Below, one piece after another: positions 12,206 through 24,574 of a stretch of DNA of 64,000 nt. Source of the DNA: Astropecten irregularis (Eukaryota > Echinodermata > Asteroidea > Paxillosida > Astropectinidae); NCBI GenBank assembly GCA_963971285.1, contig OZ020261.1, positions 1,612,001 to 1,676,000 on the forward strand. Direction: 5' to 3'. The first letter of the stretch is position 1, and each line of letters begins with the position of its first letter. The notes beneath the pieces are model-generated. The model saw nothing but the letters and a program-made list of their open reading frames with translations. It searched no databases and had not been told where the DNA came from. Made by a program: the position numbers and the translations under genes.

Positions 12206-13780
12206 AATTTGTAACGCCGTTAATACAGCTATATTTCAGTCACGTATTCGGAGAACTAGGCTCTATATTTTGGTCTATTATTGCTCTGTCCTGAAAAACA
12301 AGATACTCGCTACAAATTGTGAGAGTGCTGGGCCGCTGGCCACAAGATCAACCCTAATTGTCCATATTAATCTGCGTTTTTCTGATAAAATCAGTGCAAA
12401 GATGGTATGAGGCTCCTTGCTTTTCAGGGTGAAATTTCTTGTTCCTGTCAATGAAAGTGTGCACAAACGCCTGTAGCAATGTTGCTTGGCAATTTGAGAG
12501 AAAGTTTTGATGAGAGGTTTAGTGGAAAATGTTTTTTGGCTGTGGTTTGTGATTTCTCGATACCTACAGTATTTCAGACGGTGATATTGCAATGCAAATT
12601 TGGTGTTAATATCAACTTTATAAACAGTAAGCTTCCACATCGAAACTTAACCTCTTTATAAATTGAAAAGTGAAGAAAGAGAAACTAACTAGAGCGGGAT
12701 TCGAATCAAGGACCTTCAAAATACCATACAGGCGCTTTACCAACTGAGCTTTCCAGCCCTACGTTGGTGGTGTCCCTATAGTCATTCATCTGTGTTCGCT
12801 TGGCAGTCAGAAGTCATGAAACCACGCACACACTGCTATATCCCAAGGATCATGTTATCGATACGCGCAGCAATAATGCACCATGAGCTGAGAAACAGTA
12901 ATATAATTCAACAGAGATCAAGAATGTTTTAATCACGAATAAAATCAGAGTTTTCTTTTCGAACGCGTGCCCTATAAGCACGATGCTGACATAATTATGC
13001 TTACCCACACAGAAAAACAAATCGTCCTTTATCGCGAAACGATTTCGAGATTCCGCGCGATAATGCTTAAAGCCACTTTTCACCATCAAGAAAAAAATAC
13101 TTTCCGACGGAGGAAGGCGTATCGAGGGATGTAATCCAGGGCGGAAAAAAAACACCGAAAAAAGCCAGCGGCTGATAAATTATGACATTTATGACATTCA
13201 CCGGGCCAGCTCGGTCGATGTTGGCGGTGCCAAGCCGCCGATATGACGGATGAGCTACATCGCCGAGCCGCGCTGAAAGACAAAATATGTATCAGATCGA
13301 TGATGCTTCGGGCGGGGGACTTTGATGATCTGTGATGGGAATAGCTACGGTCATTCGGGAGAGTGTTAATAAAGTGCGCACTGATGGTGTGATGGGCCAG
13401 GGTAACCGGAAGAGACTAAACTACCTGCACCTTCCTGACAAGCTATCCAATATTGACACTGTTAATTTATACGTACGGATGAGACCACATGACACGCGAA
13501 ACAACAACAAAGTATTTAGTGAGGAAGGTTCTAAGGCTTTGTATGGTGACAATTTGGATCGGTTTGCGGAAACATCATGTAAGAATCGTTAGTACTTTCG
13601 AATATCTATTTCGTTCGCACTTCTTGTTAGGTCTCAACGTTTCGACTAGCCTGCTCAAGTCATCATCAGTAGACAAGCGTTATATTTGACGAGAATGTGG
13701 AAAACAGGGAACTTCTGTTTTGAGCTAAAGCAGTTGCAGCTTTGAAAGAATAGAACTTGGGCTGCTTAAGCACAGAATGC
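12206..13780. other. No gene seen
   Basis: One SINE (12662-12890), then unassigned sequence with a CG-rich patch at 13190-13300. Short open frames do not resemble known families. Confidence 0.55.
12662..12890 (-). mobile_element. SINE type 2 (tRNA-derived)
   Basis: On the minus strand GGAAAGCTCAGTTGGTAAAG (A-box) and CCTTGATTCGAATCCCG (B-box); shares the CCCTACGTTGGTGGTGTCCC and CAGAAG..CATGAAACCACGC tail with five other copies here. Confidence 0.75.
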
Positions 13781-14155
13781 TTAAAGGGATGGTACAAAAC
13801 TGTTTTTTGCGACAAAACCGTTGCTGACAGTGAAAGCACATTATGTAATCCATCATATACATTAACTGACAAACCTGTAGAAGTTTGAGGTCAATCAGCC
13901 ATCTGCGTCACGAGAAAATAGTGAAAACCCGTGTATAGAGAACTGTACACATTTCAACGAATGAATAAAACGCTTCGAAGCGATTTATTCCAATCGGAAA
14001 ATAGTTTCATTTATTTCTCAACGAATATGGCATTTCAGACAAAAACATTTCATGGGATGTTTTCTCCTATCATCACCATTATACTGTGTAAGTTTTATGT
14101 GAATCTGTGATCATGAAGTGTATTTTGTCTTACCAATTCTGTACCCTCCCTTTAA
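13781..14155. mobile_element. Family C MITE, full length, inverted relative to 8551
   Basis: TTAAAGGGATGGTACAAAAC at the left, TTCTGTACCCTCCCTTTAA at the right; interior matches 8551-8919 in reverse. Confidence 0.8.
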
Positions 14156-14345
14156 GCATGAAAGGTCTTCCTTAATGAAATAGCTTTACCGACCGAATTT
14201 TCACGTGATGTTTATTGCTTTTGACTTGTATTCGGCCATTGTTTGCTGAGCATAACATTCACAAGGAGTTTTGGATGGCATAGTGATTTTATTCACCAAG
14301 GTGTTTTGGTGTTTTGGTGCTTAAGCAAAATTTGGTGCCTAAGCA
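14153..14345. mobile_element. Family H-related element
   Basis: TTGCTGAGCATAACATTCAC, GACTTGTATTCGGCCATTG and GGTGCTTAAGCA are shared with 32305-32525 and 52887-53140. Confidence 0.6.
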
Positions 14346-14434
14346 GATCTATCAAATTTTTCCCGATGATACCGCCATATCAAACATTGTGAAAAATGTC
14401 GATAATGTAAGCATGTATAAAATCATTTCGTGGG

Positions 14435-14705
14435 GGAATACTTTAGACACCGATGGTGTAGAGCCTATACCGAAGGTGTAGATTTGACACAGATGGTGTA
14501 GATTTGACACCGATAGTGTAGATTTGGCACTACACCGCTTATTACATTCAGTGACGCCTCTTGTGAAGGTTTTACACCGCGAGTGCGAATTATACACCAT
14601 TGGTGTACATCCCACACCCTTGAAGTGTGAACTTACGAATTCATCTGACCACGAAATGCAAAGAATTTACACTAACGGTGTAGGTAAAACACCTATAATG
14701 TAAAC
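14435..14705. repeat. Cluster of short ACACC-N3-GGTGT palindromes
   Basis: ACACCGATGGTGTAG, ACACAGATGGTGTAG, ACACCGATAGTGTAG, ACACCATTGGTGTAC and ACACTAACGGTGTAG, plus weaker forms: about ten in 270 bases, partly at about 21-base spacing. Confidence 0.7.
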
Positions 14706-14952
14706 AATGGTTAACAATACACTTGAAAGTTTGAAACCTCTGCCTTAAACCAAAATGATACTGGGAAATCCATAATAAGATTTGTTGGACACAAGTCAAG
14801 GAATTTGCTCCGGAAAGAAGATGGGAAATTACTTATCTAGGCCTATCAGATTTGAATTTCCAAAATGAAGAGCCTTGTGGCCAGCCTAGCTCGCTCGCTC
14901 GCACTCTGCCAGGGTAAAAAGGGAAGTTTCATCCGGCGAAAGTTGACACCGA

Positions 14953-15738
14953 GACCCGGTGTGGCGGTCTCAGCTGACTCCCCGTCCCAGCTGTCCCCCT
15001 TACTAAATATAGTACCAATACGTCATGCTATCTCTGCGCACAACAACGGTAAGTCGTCCGTTTAAGTGGCGTACTGAGCTGTGGTCGAGCTGTGCATTCC
15101 ACGCTACACAACACAACAGGTTTTTTCCTTCTTGTGAAGGCCACGCATTGCTTCTGTGATTTATTACAAAATAATACAGGAAAGGAATGGACACGCTACA
15201 AAAATACTAGCAGAACCAGGGAATTTAACGTAAAGACATGGAGGTCAAGGAAAGGGGAGGGGGTGAATAAGGGAAGAAACAGAAAGCTAGAAGGGGAGAG
15301 AATACAGGGATGGGGAAAGAAATGGGGGGGGGGGGGGTTGGGGGGGTTTAATAGTTCGAGGTCAAAAGGTTGAAAGCTGACAGATGGACAAACAGGACTT
15401 GGGTAGACATACATGTAAACCCATCATAGGATGTAGGACAAAGTGCTATTTGCCTTAAATTGGACCTGTAGACCCTTATATAAATTGACGGATATTCGCC
15501 AGAGAATGCTCACTCTACGTACCCAAAAGAATACTTCATTAAAGTAATTAATGAATTAATAACATCAACTAATCTCTCGCTATATGAGGCACGGTACCGT
15601 GCGATATTTACTGTAGTCATGGGGGGGGACATCTCAGCAAGGGAGACCAAGGAGACCGTGCACATGTCGGGCTGAACTGTCCCCCTACGTCAGGGGAGAC
15701 AGCTGAGACGGGGAGTCAGCTGAGACCGCCACACCGGT
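14953..15738. repeat. Inverted repeat with ~690-bp interior
   Basis: The ~48-base left arm (GACCCGGTGTGGCGGTCTCA ... CAGCTGTCCCCC) is mirrored at 15693-15738 with few changes. The interior has a 15-base G-run area (15325-15350) and no gene. Possibly one transposon with arms as its ends. Confidence 0.6.
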
Positions 15739-15761
15739 CCTCCTGGTTTAATCCGGACACG

Positions 15762-16028
15762 ATGAAGAGAATGAAGGCCAAGTTGTTGCGTGCATATACG
15801 GCTGTTGCATTGATGAAGGTTATAGTACTCAGTAACGGGATGATCCTATACGGGGTCATTGATGCCTATCAGACGGCAGGGATATCATCTGACCAGGCAA
15901 GGATGCCTGTGGCACTACCGTGGTCGGATTTCCATAATCCAGACAACTTGACATTGCACAGCCAAAGTAGGAATATCAAACTACATCTCTACAACCAAAA
16001 AAGGCACAAACAAAATCACATGTCATGA
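15762..16028 (+). CDS. Open frame with a signal-anchor-like N-terminus, unproven
   Basis: MKRMKAKLLRAYTAVALMKV continues with a hydrophobic stretch to VIDAYQT, the look of a type II membrane protein's first coding exon (as in Golgi transferases). A weak donor AAA|GTAGGA occurs near 15967. It begins right after the right arm of an inverted repeat (14953-15738). I recognise no family and see no following exon, so it may be chance. Confidence 0.2.
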   Translation: MKRMKAKLLRAYTAVALMKVIVLSNGMILYGVIDAYQTAGISSDQARMPVALPWSDFHNPDNLTLHSQSRNIKLHLYNQKRHKQNHMS

Positions 16029-16210
16029 TGAGATTTGTCGAACCTTGAATGGCATCTTCGATATCAAGCCGGTATATGAATTTATTATTTTGTCTAGGAC
16101 AATCTTAGCGGTGTTGGAATAAGGTTCTCGACTCGATCGAGGTTTACACGGTGTAGGCATGGAACATCACAGAGTATAACATAAAATGATTCGCAGAGCG
16201 AAAATCACCA

Positions 16211-16345
16211 GGGGCCAATTTCACGGCGCTGCTTAGCACAAAAATTTGCTGAGCATGACATTTCTGTCTTAATACAAACAGGGTAAACGACCAAATGTCC
16301 ATGTGTTGTGTATCACTTGCGATTGTTCTTTGCCTGTTGTTCACT
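16211..16345. mobile_element. Family H MITE, partial
   Basis: GGGGCCAATTTCACGGCGCT, then GCTTAGCACAAAAATTTGCT and the middle part; adjoins a family A fragment. Confidence 0.7.
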
Positions 16346-16349
16346 GACC

Positions 16350-16576
16350 ATGAACATCAAATGACAGAAAATCTTGTTGATCTTTTAAAAGATCAAAAAT
16401 GAAAGAGAAAAGACTTAAGCAATACTGTAACTGTTTTTTCACTGTTTTATCAAAAAGTGGGCACCGCACGGGACTGAAATTTTCACAGATGACTGTTACT
16501 GTATCTGTCTTGATATTTGTGCCCATGAATCTGTATTTCTCTCATAAAAACCAAAGTATGATACTACCTTTAAACA
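16350..16576. mobile_element. Family A MITE, left end truncated
   Basis: Shows GATCTTTTAAAAGATC, GTGGGCACCGCACGGGACTG and the right end CAAAGTATGATACTACCTTT. Confidence 0.7.
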
Positions 16577-17320
16577 TTATTATTATGTTAATGCATTGCA
16601 TGAATAGAAATGGTTATCAATAACTAAATCACTTAGCCCTATATACCAGTAGGTAATGAATGGTGATCAGTCATACAACTCGACATAACCTAGGAATACC
16701 GGTACAATTTATACAGCTAGATATTACAGACCTGTACAGAACAGTCCACCAATCTGGGGAAACTTTGACAGATGGGAATGGCCAGAGGTTTGCCAAACAT
16801 GCCGGCGGCTGAGACAGTTTGATGGCACGGAGCAAAACAGCTACAGGGCTCTTGATTGATTCGTAGGAGCAGAGGTGATTCTGGGGTGATCGGGGCTCGT
16901 GAAACTCCCCAGGGCGAGGCGAGGAACTCCCGCTGCGGTAGGGTGCTCTCCCCTTGCATCAATTTTCCAGATCGATACGGTGTAGGGAGAAACCCGTTCA
17001 CCAGCACGTAATGGAAACCCAGCTGAGAGGCGGGTTTTGGTAGGCCCTATAGGGAGGGTGCTGCGCTCTCGGGGTGATGCACGAATGGGGACAACCTGCT
17101 TACAAACAAGCTTGCTAGAAGCAGCTGATGCTCTAAGCCCACTTCCACTGGTCTTCTTATCATAAGCGTAAAATCGGTGCTTACAGAAACAGAAAAGATC
17201 CCTTTTCATGGTATCAGCTCATACGATATCCGTTCATTCACAGGATAAGAACTTCGCATTCCTCTATTTTTTCGCTAAGCTTACTCGGCGAGCGTATACA
17301 ATAATGAGCGCATGTCTCAT
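16577..17320. other. GC-richer unassigned stretch
   Basis: 16730-17130 is distinctly GC-richer than its surroundings and open in two minus-strand frames (up to 122 codons), which could hint at an exon, but I recognise no motif and no convincing splice sites. Confidence 0.4.
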
Positions 17321-17450
17321 GGGGCCAATTTTATGGAGTTGTTAAGCGCGAAAAAATGCTTAGCACAAAATGTCTTGCTCAATAAAATAGACCCCCATTA
17401 CAAATTGCATTTGATATTCATGGTCAGCGAACAACATCCAATTAAAAAAA
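17321..17450. mobile_element. Family H MITE, partial
   Basis: GGGGCCAATTTTATGGAGTT, TGCTTAGCACAAAATG and GATATTCATGGTCAGCGAAC. Confidence 0.7.
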
Positions 17451-17669
17451 ACAATCTGAAGTGATACATAACACATAGGAATTTGGTTGATAATCCTCAT
17501 TTTATTTATACAAGTTATAAACTGCTGTAAACTGCTCATCAGCAAAAATAACGACATGAAGTATATAATTTTTTGCTTGGAGTTAGGAGGGCCTGATGTT
17601 TCGATCCAAGGCTGAATGACAAGAGGACAAGAACATCCCGCTAAAGGATCGAAACTCCAAGCTATTTTA

Positions 17670-17855
17670 TTAAAGGTACAGTACGAGATTGGTAACATAC
17701 CCAAACAGAAATGTTCACAGATTTTCCGATAACTTTCAGAGTATGACGATGGTGCTGGTAGAAACATACCGTCCAAACATTTCCGCATGAAATGCTGTAC
17801 TTATCCAGAAATAGGAAAAAAAAAACAAAGACCGAAAACAGTTTTGATCTCAGTG
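17670..17855. mobile_element. Family A-related MITE, left half
   Basis: Starts TTAAAGGTACAGTACGAGAT; interior ATGGTGCTGGTAGAAACATA and TTATCCAGAAATAGG. A similar left end occurs at 60547. Confidence 0.6.
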
Positions 17856-19726
17856 TTTCAACAAAGTGGGCGTATTCGTTGAAGCTTGAACCGGTGCCGT
17901 GACAGTGTAATTAGGGGGAGGTGGTCACGGAAACGCACCGTTGCGTGCTCGGATCGTTCACGGGGTGATCGCACTAGACTCCCCCCGTAATGGACTCGGT
18001 GTCAACCTGCACTTTCTCGCAAACTTCCCGAAAGAGTAAGACCGAAAAAACGAAATCATCAATAATTTACAAGGTTTCTAACGGTTATGAGTGTTCAGCG
18101 TGAAATCACCACGAGCCATCAATCAGCCTTGTTTTAGCTGGTCGGTGTATGCACGTACTCGGCATCTGAAATCAATTTGGACTTCCTTTTCCCGTTGGCA
18201 ATTTATCAGAAGTTTATGATAAAGCTACTCTATATCTAGAATTTCATTGTGGGTAGATTGTTTGAGCGTGATATCATTTTCTTTCCTTTTATTATTATTT
18301 TTTCTTCCCTTTCTTTCCTTTTATTTTGATCATCTGTTTCATTTGTTTCATTTATCTATTTTTCATTCAGGGGAGAGGTCATAATTTTGATAACGTGTTC
18401 TCAACAGGACCCCGTAGATTGACTTTCAAGCCTTCAATTCCAGATTAATTTAGATGTAGCAGCCCATTTCTCTATTGGAAATTGGAGCTGCTTAGCAGGA
18501 AATAAAATTACTTAGCAGTGTTTCGAGGGTGGAACAAGGCAAAAGTATTAAAGCCTTATTAACTGCCTTAAGAGGGCGCCCTGTGGACGCCATGTTCGAT
18601 TCTTGTTCGAATTTTCATTAAAAGCAGAATTCAGTGCAAATGTCATTGGAGGCATTTTATAGCCAATTAGTTTCAGGCAATCTCCAAGAAGAAACAGATT
18701 CCTCTTTGAACTTGCATATAAATTTCGTTAGAATAGTGAAAAACTGCCTAGTATACTGATGTCGGAAATTAAAAATGTTTTCTGTTTTCTGTTTTACTCA
18801 TTTCTAGCAAAATACATCATTTCGGGCTGAGCAATTTTAACGCCGGGTATATTTATACCAGGTCTATCTTTATACTTTGTAAGTTATACCATGGAGGAAG
18901 GAATACGTAAATCTGTGAACATAATGTCTGTTTTGGTTTCCTATATACCAAAGTACGATACTGATAGTACCTTTAAACATGAGCCCCTGAGACACAAAAC
19001 TGAAATCATAACCCCAGGCCCGACTGACAACAACAACAAAAACACAGTGGAAGAAATAGGGAACCAGACTCTTTTTTCCTAGAAGAATTTGTTCAGTTGT
19101 CGAGCCGATGACATGCATATGAGCACGGTCGATAGCCAACGCCTTCGGTCAGGCCTGAAATTCTAACAATCTACAATGCTAACTGGGGCTGGCAGGGACA
19201 GGCGGGCACCAGGCCGTCCAGAAATGCCACGGGGGAAATCCACACACCCCTCCCCACCAAACCTCCTCGCGTGACCCGCTCCAGGACTTTGTATCTCCGG
19301 TCCTAGCCATTTTAAAGGAATTGACCTCATTTTTTCCACCGTAAACACAGGGCATGAAATTCATGTCAGGTTCGTGCATAATGCAGGATTGGGTCTTGAT
19401 TTAATTTTAAAAGGAGATGGGCGTGTCTGAATGAACACCAATGCAGATTAGGAAACTCGACATGACTCGAAGCGGTTTCTTTGTAGCAATGGAGCTCAAT
19501 CAAACTAAATCACTCGTTTGACGGGATACACGGGGTTTCATTTCAGTGACAATTCGCTGGGAACGTCGAGAGTGTGATACTGCAAAATGAGGTATACGTG
19601 TAAATTCATGGCAAGTTGTCGTAAGGGAATGGGGCTTTGCACTGGAAGAAGAGGAATTAATGTTGAAGTAGTTGTTCCTTCCGTATATGTCCCAGCGTGG
19701 AGATATTAAACATAATCTCCATTGGC
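17856..19726. other. No gene seen
   Basis: Unassigned sequence with one family A relic (18755-18980). Confidence 0.55.
18755..18980. mobile_element. Family A-related MITE, right half
   Basis: TCATTTCTAGCAAAATACAT, GTAAATCTGTGAACATAATG and a degenerate right end near 18975. Confidence 0.55.
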
Positions 19727-19808
19727 ATGGGGCCAATTTCACGGCCCTGCTTAGCACAAAACCATAACATTACTGTCTTAATAAAAACAGGATAAACAAC
19801 CAAATGGA
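19727..19808. mobile_element. Family H MITE, partial
   Basis: GGGGCCAATTTCACGGCCCT and CTGCTTAGCAC; cut by the family G element at 19811. Confidence 0.7.
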
Positions 19809-19810
19809 CC

Positions 19811-19938
19811 AGGGGTCGATTTCACCAAACTCATCGTAACTTACTTATGACGCGCATTGCAGCCCTACGTAGGAAACGATTGGTTATCCTTCGTAAAAAT
19901 TCACTTACGATCGATCGTAGGGCTTCGTGAAATTCACC
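19811..19938. mobile_element. Family G palindromic MITE
   Basis: AGGGGTCGATTTCACCAAAC left, TCGTAGGGCTTCGTGAAATT right. A short fragment is also at about 3585-3625. Confidence 0.75.
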
Positions 19939-20587
19939 TCAGATTAAATTCCCAATCATCTTTTTGAAGATGATGCCTGCTAATGAAAACCAATTGATAC
20001 ATTTTTGTTTTTGGTGTTTCCATCCGTCATAGGCCCCTTGTATCCGGTAACCGGAGAAATAGTCACTAGCAAAATAAAAAAGTTATCAAACGAAAGAATT
20101 AAAGAAAATGTATACTACGGACCAGTAACGTGGAACCGGTGTTGGGAAACACGTGCCCCAACGCACCGTCATCGGTTGCCATTAAGTCAAGGCACGTTCC
20201 CGTGGTTTTTAAGCGTGTCTGAAAGTGAGTCCCCCGGGTTAGAAGCAGGACGTAATAAAACCGAATTATCTGGAAAGCAGTGACCGACCTGATGAAATAA
20301 TTGTTGTATTAGTGAACACGGTTAGTAGTGCAGGCCTTAGGCTAGTAAAGCTATATGACGCGGCATATTGTGGTGATATTTACCTTAATGGCTTTTCCTA
20401 GTATTATATATATCTCTGAAAATACCTGCGGCTAAATTGGAGCTAAATTCGAAAATTTTACAGGTTCTTGATCAGTTTTGCCATCCGAAAATCGGAAAAT
20501 GAAGGCCTTAAATTTGTCAAGGATATGGGATAAAAGCTTAGATTTCTTGCTCAAGGCGGTAAAATTAAACTCTGCAGAGCAGAAAAG

Positions 20588-21060
20588 ACTAAATCAGATC
20601 AGGTCAGATCAGATACAATCAAATCAAATCCGATTATATCAGATCTCAGATCAGATCAGATCTCAGATCAGATCAAATCAGATCACTCAGATCAGATCAC
20701 TTAGACCAGATCAGATCAGATCACTCAGATCAGATTACATTAGATCAAATCAAATCGCATCAGATCAGATCACTCAGATAGGATCAGATCAAAGCAAATC
20801 AAATCAGATCAGATCAGATCAGATCATTCAGATTGGATCAGATCAAATCAAATCGAATCAGATCACTCAGATAGGATTCAGATCAAATCAAATCGAATCA
20901 GATCAGATCACTCAGATAGAATCAGATCAAATCAAATCGAAACAGATCAGATCAGATCACTCAGAAAGGATCAGATCAAATCAAATCGAATCAGATCAGA
21001 TCAGATCAGATCACTCAGATAGGATCAGATCAAATCAGAGCAGAGATGGAACAAGGAAGA
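20588..21060. repeat. GATC-rich pentamer array with higher-order units
   Basis: Built from AGATC, AAATC and GAATC pentamers; longer units of about 45-60 bases start CACTCAGATAGGATCAGATC and repeat about six times. The long + strand open frame here (QIRSDQI...) follows from the 5-base period and is not a gene. Confidence 0.9.
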
Positions 21061-21612
21061 GCAAAGCAGAGATCAGTAATGATTAAAACAAAAGATTCAC
21101 AAGAATTGCGCCTGGCAATTTTACAAAATTCAAAATTTCAAGTTCAATTCCGTCATTCTCTGGCAAAGTCATGAACCTAAAATCAGACAATGCAACTTTT
21201 AAAACACAACGGCAAAACCCATATTTTCGGCAATAGGTCATATCCATTATTATTCTAACATGTGCTATAGCTGTCTCGACTCTCGACGCGCCGACTTTTC
21301 AGGTTGCACATAAATAATGCAGCATTCAAGATAGGCCACAAATGTCAAAATATTACAATCATGTATTACTTGAAATTTAGAATGTTTCAATTGATTTTGA
21401 TTTGCCGTGGGGGAAACATTACCGCTAGCTGGCTGGTTTAATTCAATGACTACTGTACATGGCATGTATACCCAAATTACGCACCCGAATGTAGTCGTAA
21501 GTACCAATGATTTCTCTAAGGGGTATAGTCATGACAATTGAACAATACGTTGAATGGTATCATATCGTGAGAGCAAATATCATCATATGGATAATTAAAT
21601 TCAATCTAACAT

Positions 21613-21856
21613 GGGGCCAATTTCATAGAGCTGCTAAGCACAAAAAGTTGCTTAGCACAAAAATATCTTGCCCAATAAAACAAATCACCATTAAACATTC
21701 CATTTGATATTCATGGTCAGCGAACAACAGCTGCAGAGAACAATCACAAATGATACACAACACATGGACATTTGGTTGTTAATCCCGGTTCTTATTAAGA
21801 CAGGAATTTCATGCTTAGCAATTTGCTGTGCTAAGCAGGGCTATGAAATTGGCCCC
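21613..21856. mobile_element. Family H palindromic MITE, complete
   Basis: GGGGCCAATTTCATAGAGCT at the left and its inverse at the right; GCTAAGCAC and TTGCTTAGCA repeats next to the ends. Confidence 0.8.
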
Positions 21857-22259
21857 ATGTCACAGAGCAACACATGTACAGTATGCCTACACAATTAAAC
21901 AATCACTTTCATGTATAATTTTTGAAGCAAGAAAAGCAATGTGCCGACAATACTACAAAACCACATACAATTCAAAAATGTATTCCTCGGTCCCAGCGAT
22001 GTGTATCTTTGTTACCGTATAATCAATTTGAGACCCTCACAACCTCGTCCCCATGGGTGCGCGCATGCTACGGTCACATTGGCCAGTCCCAATTATATTT
22101 ACAATGTAATATCAAATTTGATGTGGAAATGTTATGTAAGGAGCACAAGTATCGGAAAGACGTTTGTAATGAAAACAAGACTTTTTCGGTGGAATTTTAG
22201 AGTGGCGTTATTATCAAATAAACTACCAAGAGAGGTGCCGTAAAAATGTTCTGAAGCAA

Positions 22260-22615
22260 TTAAAGGTAGTATCTTACTTTGGATTTTGTCAAAGAAATAC
22301 AGATTTGTGGGCAAAAATATCAAGGAAGATACGGTAACAGTCATCTGTGAAAATTTCAATCCAATACAGTGCCCACTTTTTGAGGAAACAGTGAAAAACA
22401 GCCACAGTATTTCTTAAGTCTTTTCTCTTTAATTTTTTATCTTTTAAAGGATCAAAAATATTTTCGGTCATTGTTTGACTAATTTCTGGATAAATACACC
22501 ATTTCAGGCGGTTTTTTAGTAGGTTTCTACTAGCATCATCTTCATAACCTGAAAATTATGCGTAAATCTGTGAACATTTCTGTTTTGGTCTCTTACCAAA
22601 GTATGATACCTTTAA
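22260..22615. mobile_element. Family A MITE, full length
   Basis: TTAAAGGTAGTATCTTACTT at the left and AAAGTATGATACCTTTAA at the right. Confidence 0.8.
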
Positions 22616-22857
22616 ATTAGGCATACTGATTTTAATTCTGTTGTAGGTCTACTGTCGCTTGCATCACTCTGTTTTTTAAAAGACAATATTCTTTCAAACA
22701 GCATATCATACAGTAAGCCTTAACTGCATGTGGAAGTGGCAATAATTATTAAGATTCCGTCAAATCACACATTCAGAACTTTAAAATGCGCGTTCGTATT
22801 GTGCTGCGGGTTTGTAAAACAGGAATCATGCAGTGTACATGCATGCGAATAAAATTA

Positions 22858-23197
22858 GGTACAGGCAGTATCATACTTTGATAGGAAACCAAAGCAAAAA
22901 TGTTCACAGATTTACCTATAACTTAATACAGGACAAGATGGTGCTGGTAGAAACATATCGTTAAATTTGTTGCGCATGAAATGCTGTTTTTATCAAGAAA
23001 TTAGTAAAAGCAACGATTGAAAATATTGTTGATCTTTAAAAGATCGGTGAAAAGATTTAAAGGAATTCTGTGGGAGTTTTTTACTGTTTTCTCAAAAGGT
23101 CGGCACAGAATGACTGTTGTACCGGTATCTTTTTTGATATTTTTGCCCATGAATCTGCATTTATTTGACAAAGGCCAATATATGATATTACTTTTAA
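22858..23197. mobile_element. Family A MITE, near full length
   Basis: GGCAGTATCATACTTTG at the left, ATATGATATTACTTTTAAT at the right, opposite orientation to the previous copy. Confidence 0.7.
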
Positions 23198-24211
23198 TCT
23201 GTGTTTTCAAATAGGTTTTTTAATAATATTCAGTCAGTTTCCATGTGGTTATTTTGATGATAAACATTTTTGATGGTAATATGGCAGCATTTCGGGGGGA
23301 ATATCATAAAAAAAAAAAGTTTTTTTTCGTCCATTTTCGTTGTTTTTTCCCATGATAATCAAATGCAAATCAAAAGACTGATGCCCGTCCATGAGAGCTG
23401 TGCATGGTTAGAGATCCAATAAATTGATAACATCGCAAGGCTGGAAGGCTTGTGACAGGGGCAGGGGACTCTGTCCATAACAGCAAGGTTAATAATTATG
23501 GAAACGAGGTTGTTGGTGATGATATCACCACCCTGGGGAGGCGATCAACATCAGTCAAGAACAAGATAACTAATACACTTACAAGATGGCGAGGCCATTA
23601 CAGGTATTGTTATTTAATCTGATCAAACAATAATCGGCAAGGTCTGTGTGTTGACAAACAAAATGCAATTGAAAAACAAATCTTGAAAAAAAATTGGATG
23701 TTTTCAGTTATTAAGCGCCAATTACATAAAATAAAATCCTTGTGTAGGCTATAATGCATGTTTTTCAACCCCTAATAAGACATAACAGAAGCGAGTGTTA
23801 GAAGGACCCAAAATATTGGGTCGTCTAGTCCCCGGCCAAAAAATAATGGCTCTTCTAGCCCCCAAAAGAATTTGGCACTAGAACCGCGTCTGCTGGTGTG
23901 ATGTATCAGTCGCCATTATATCAAGGCCCAAGTGTTTGATGACACAGGGCAGTGTCTAGTATTAGCCGTAGCAGTCACAATGACAATGACAATGACAAGA
24001 ATATGACAAGGACATTGCTGAGGTTCTCTTACTGGCCAACAAAAGGGCACGGGGTCTCAAGCACCCTGCATCCCCAAGACCCCAACCCTTCAGTCCTCAC
24101 AAAACAAACACACAACAACATGATGTCGATTTTGAAAGACAAAATATCACACCAAACATTTCTGAAACTCAGTTGAGGAATTGTTGCACTGGTCCTCCTT
24201 ATGAATTTGAC

Positions 24212-24574
24212 TTAAAGGTAGTATCATACTTTGGTAAGAGACCAAAACAGACTTTTTCACAGATTTACCTATAACTTACAGTGTATGAAGATGGTTGTGG
24301 TAGAAACACACCAATACAATTTTTCCGCCTGAAATGCTGTATTTATCCAGAAAAGAGTAAAACAACGACCAAAAATCGTTTTGATCTTTTAAAAGATCAA
24401 AAATAAAAGAGAAAACACTTAAGAAATAATGTGGCCGTTTTTCAATGTTTTCTCAAAAAGTGGGAACCGTATGGGACTGAAATTTTCACAGATGACTGTT
24501 AACTGTATCTTCCTTGATATTGACCACGAATCTGCATTTCTTTAACAAAAACCAAAGTATGATTTTACCTTTAA
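24212..24574. mobile_element. Family A MITE, full length
   Basis: TTAAAGGTAGTATCATACTT and AAAGTATGATTTTACCTTTA ends; 363 bases. Confidence 0.8.

Noticed and set aside
16717-17209. Possible exon on the minus strand in a GC-richer patch
   Set aside because: Open in two frames but no motif, no convincing splice sites and no partner exon; kept only as an unassigned stretch.
20478-21086. A 202-codon + strand open frame (QIRSDQI repeats)
   Set aside because: It is read from a pentamer satellite; the peptide repeats follow from the DNA period and there is no gene context.
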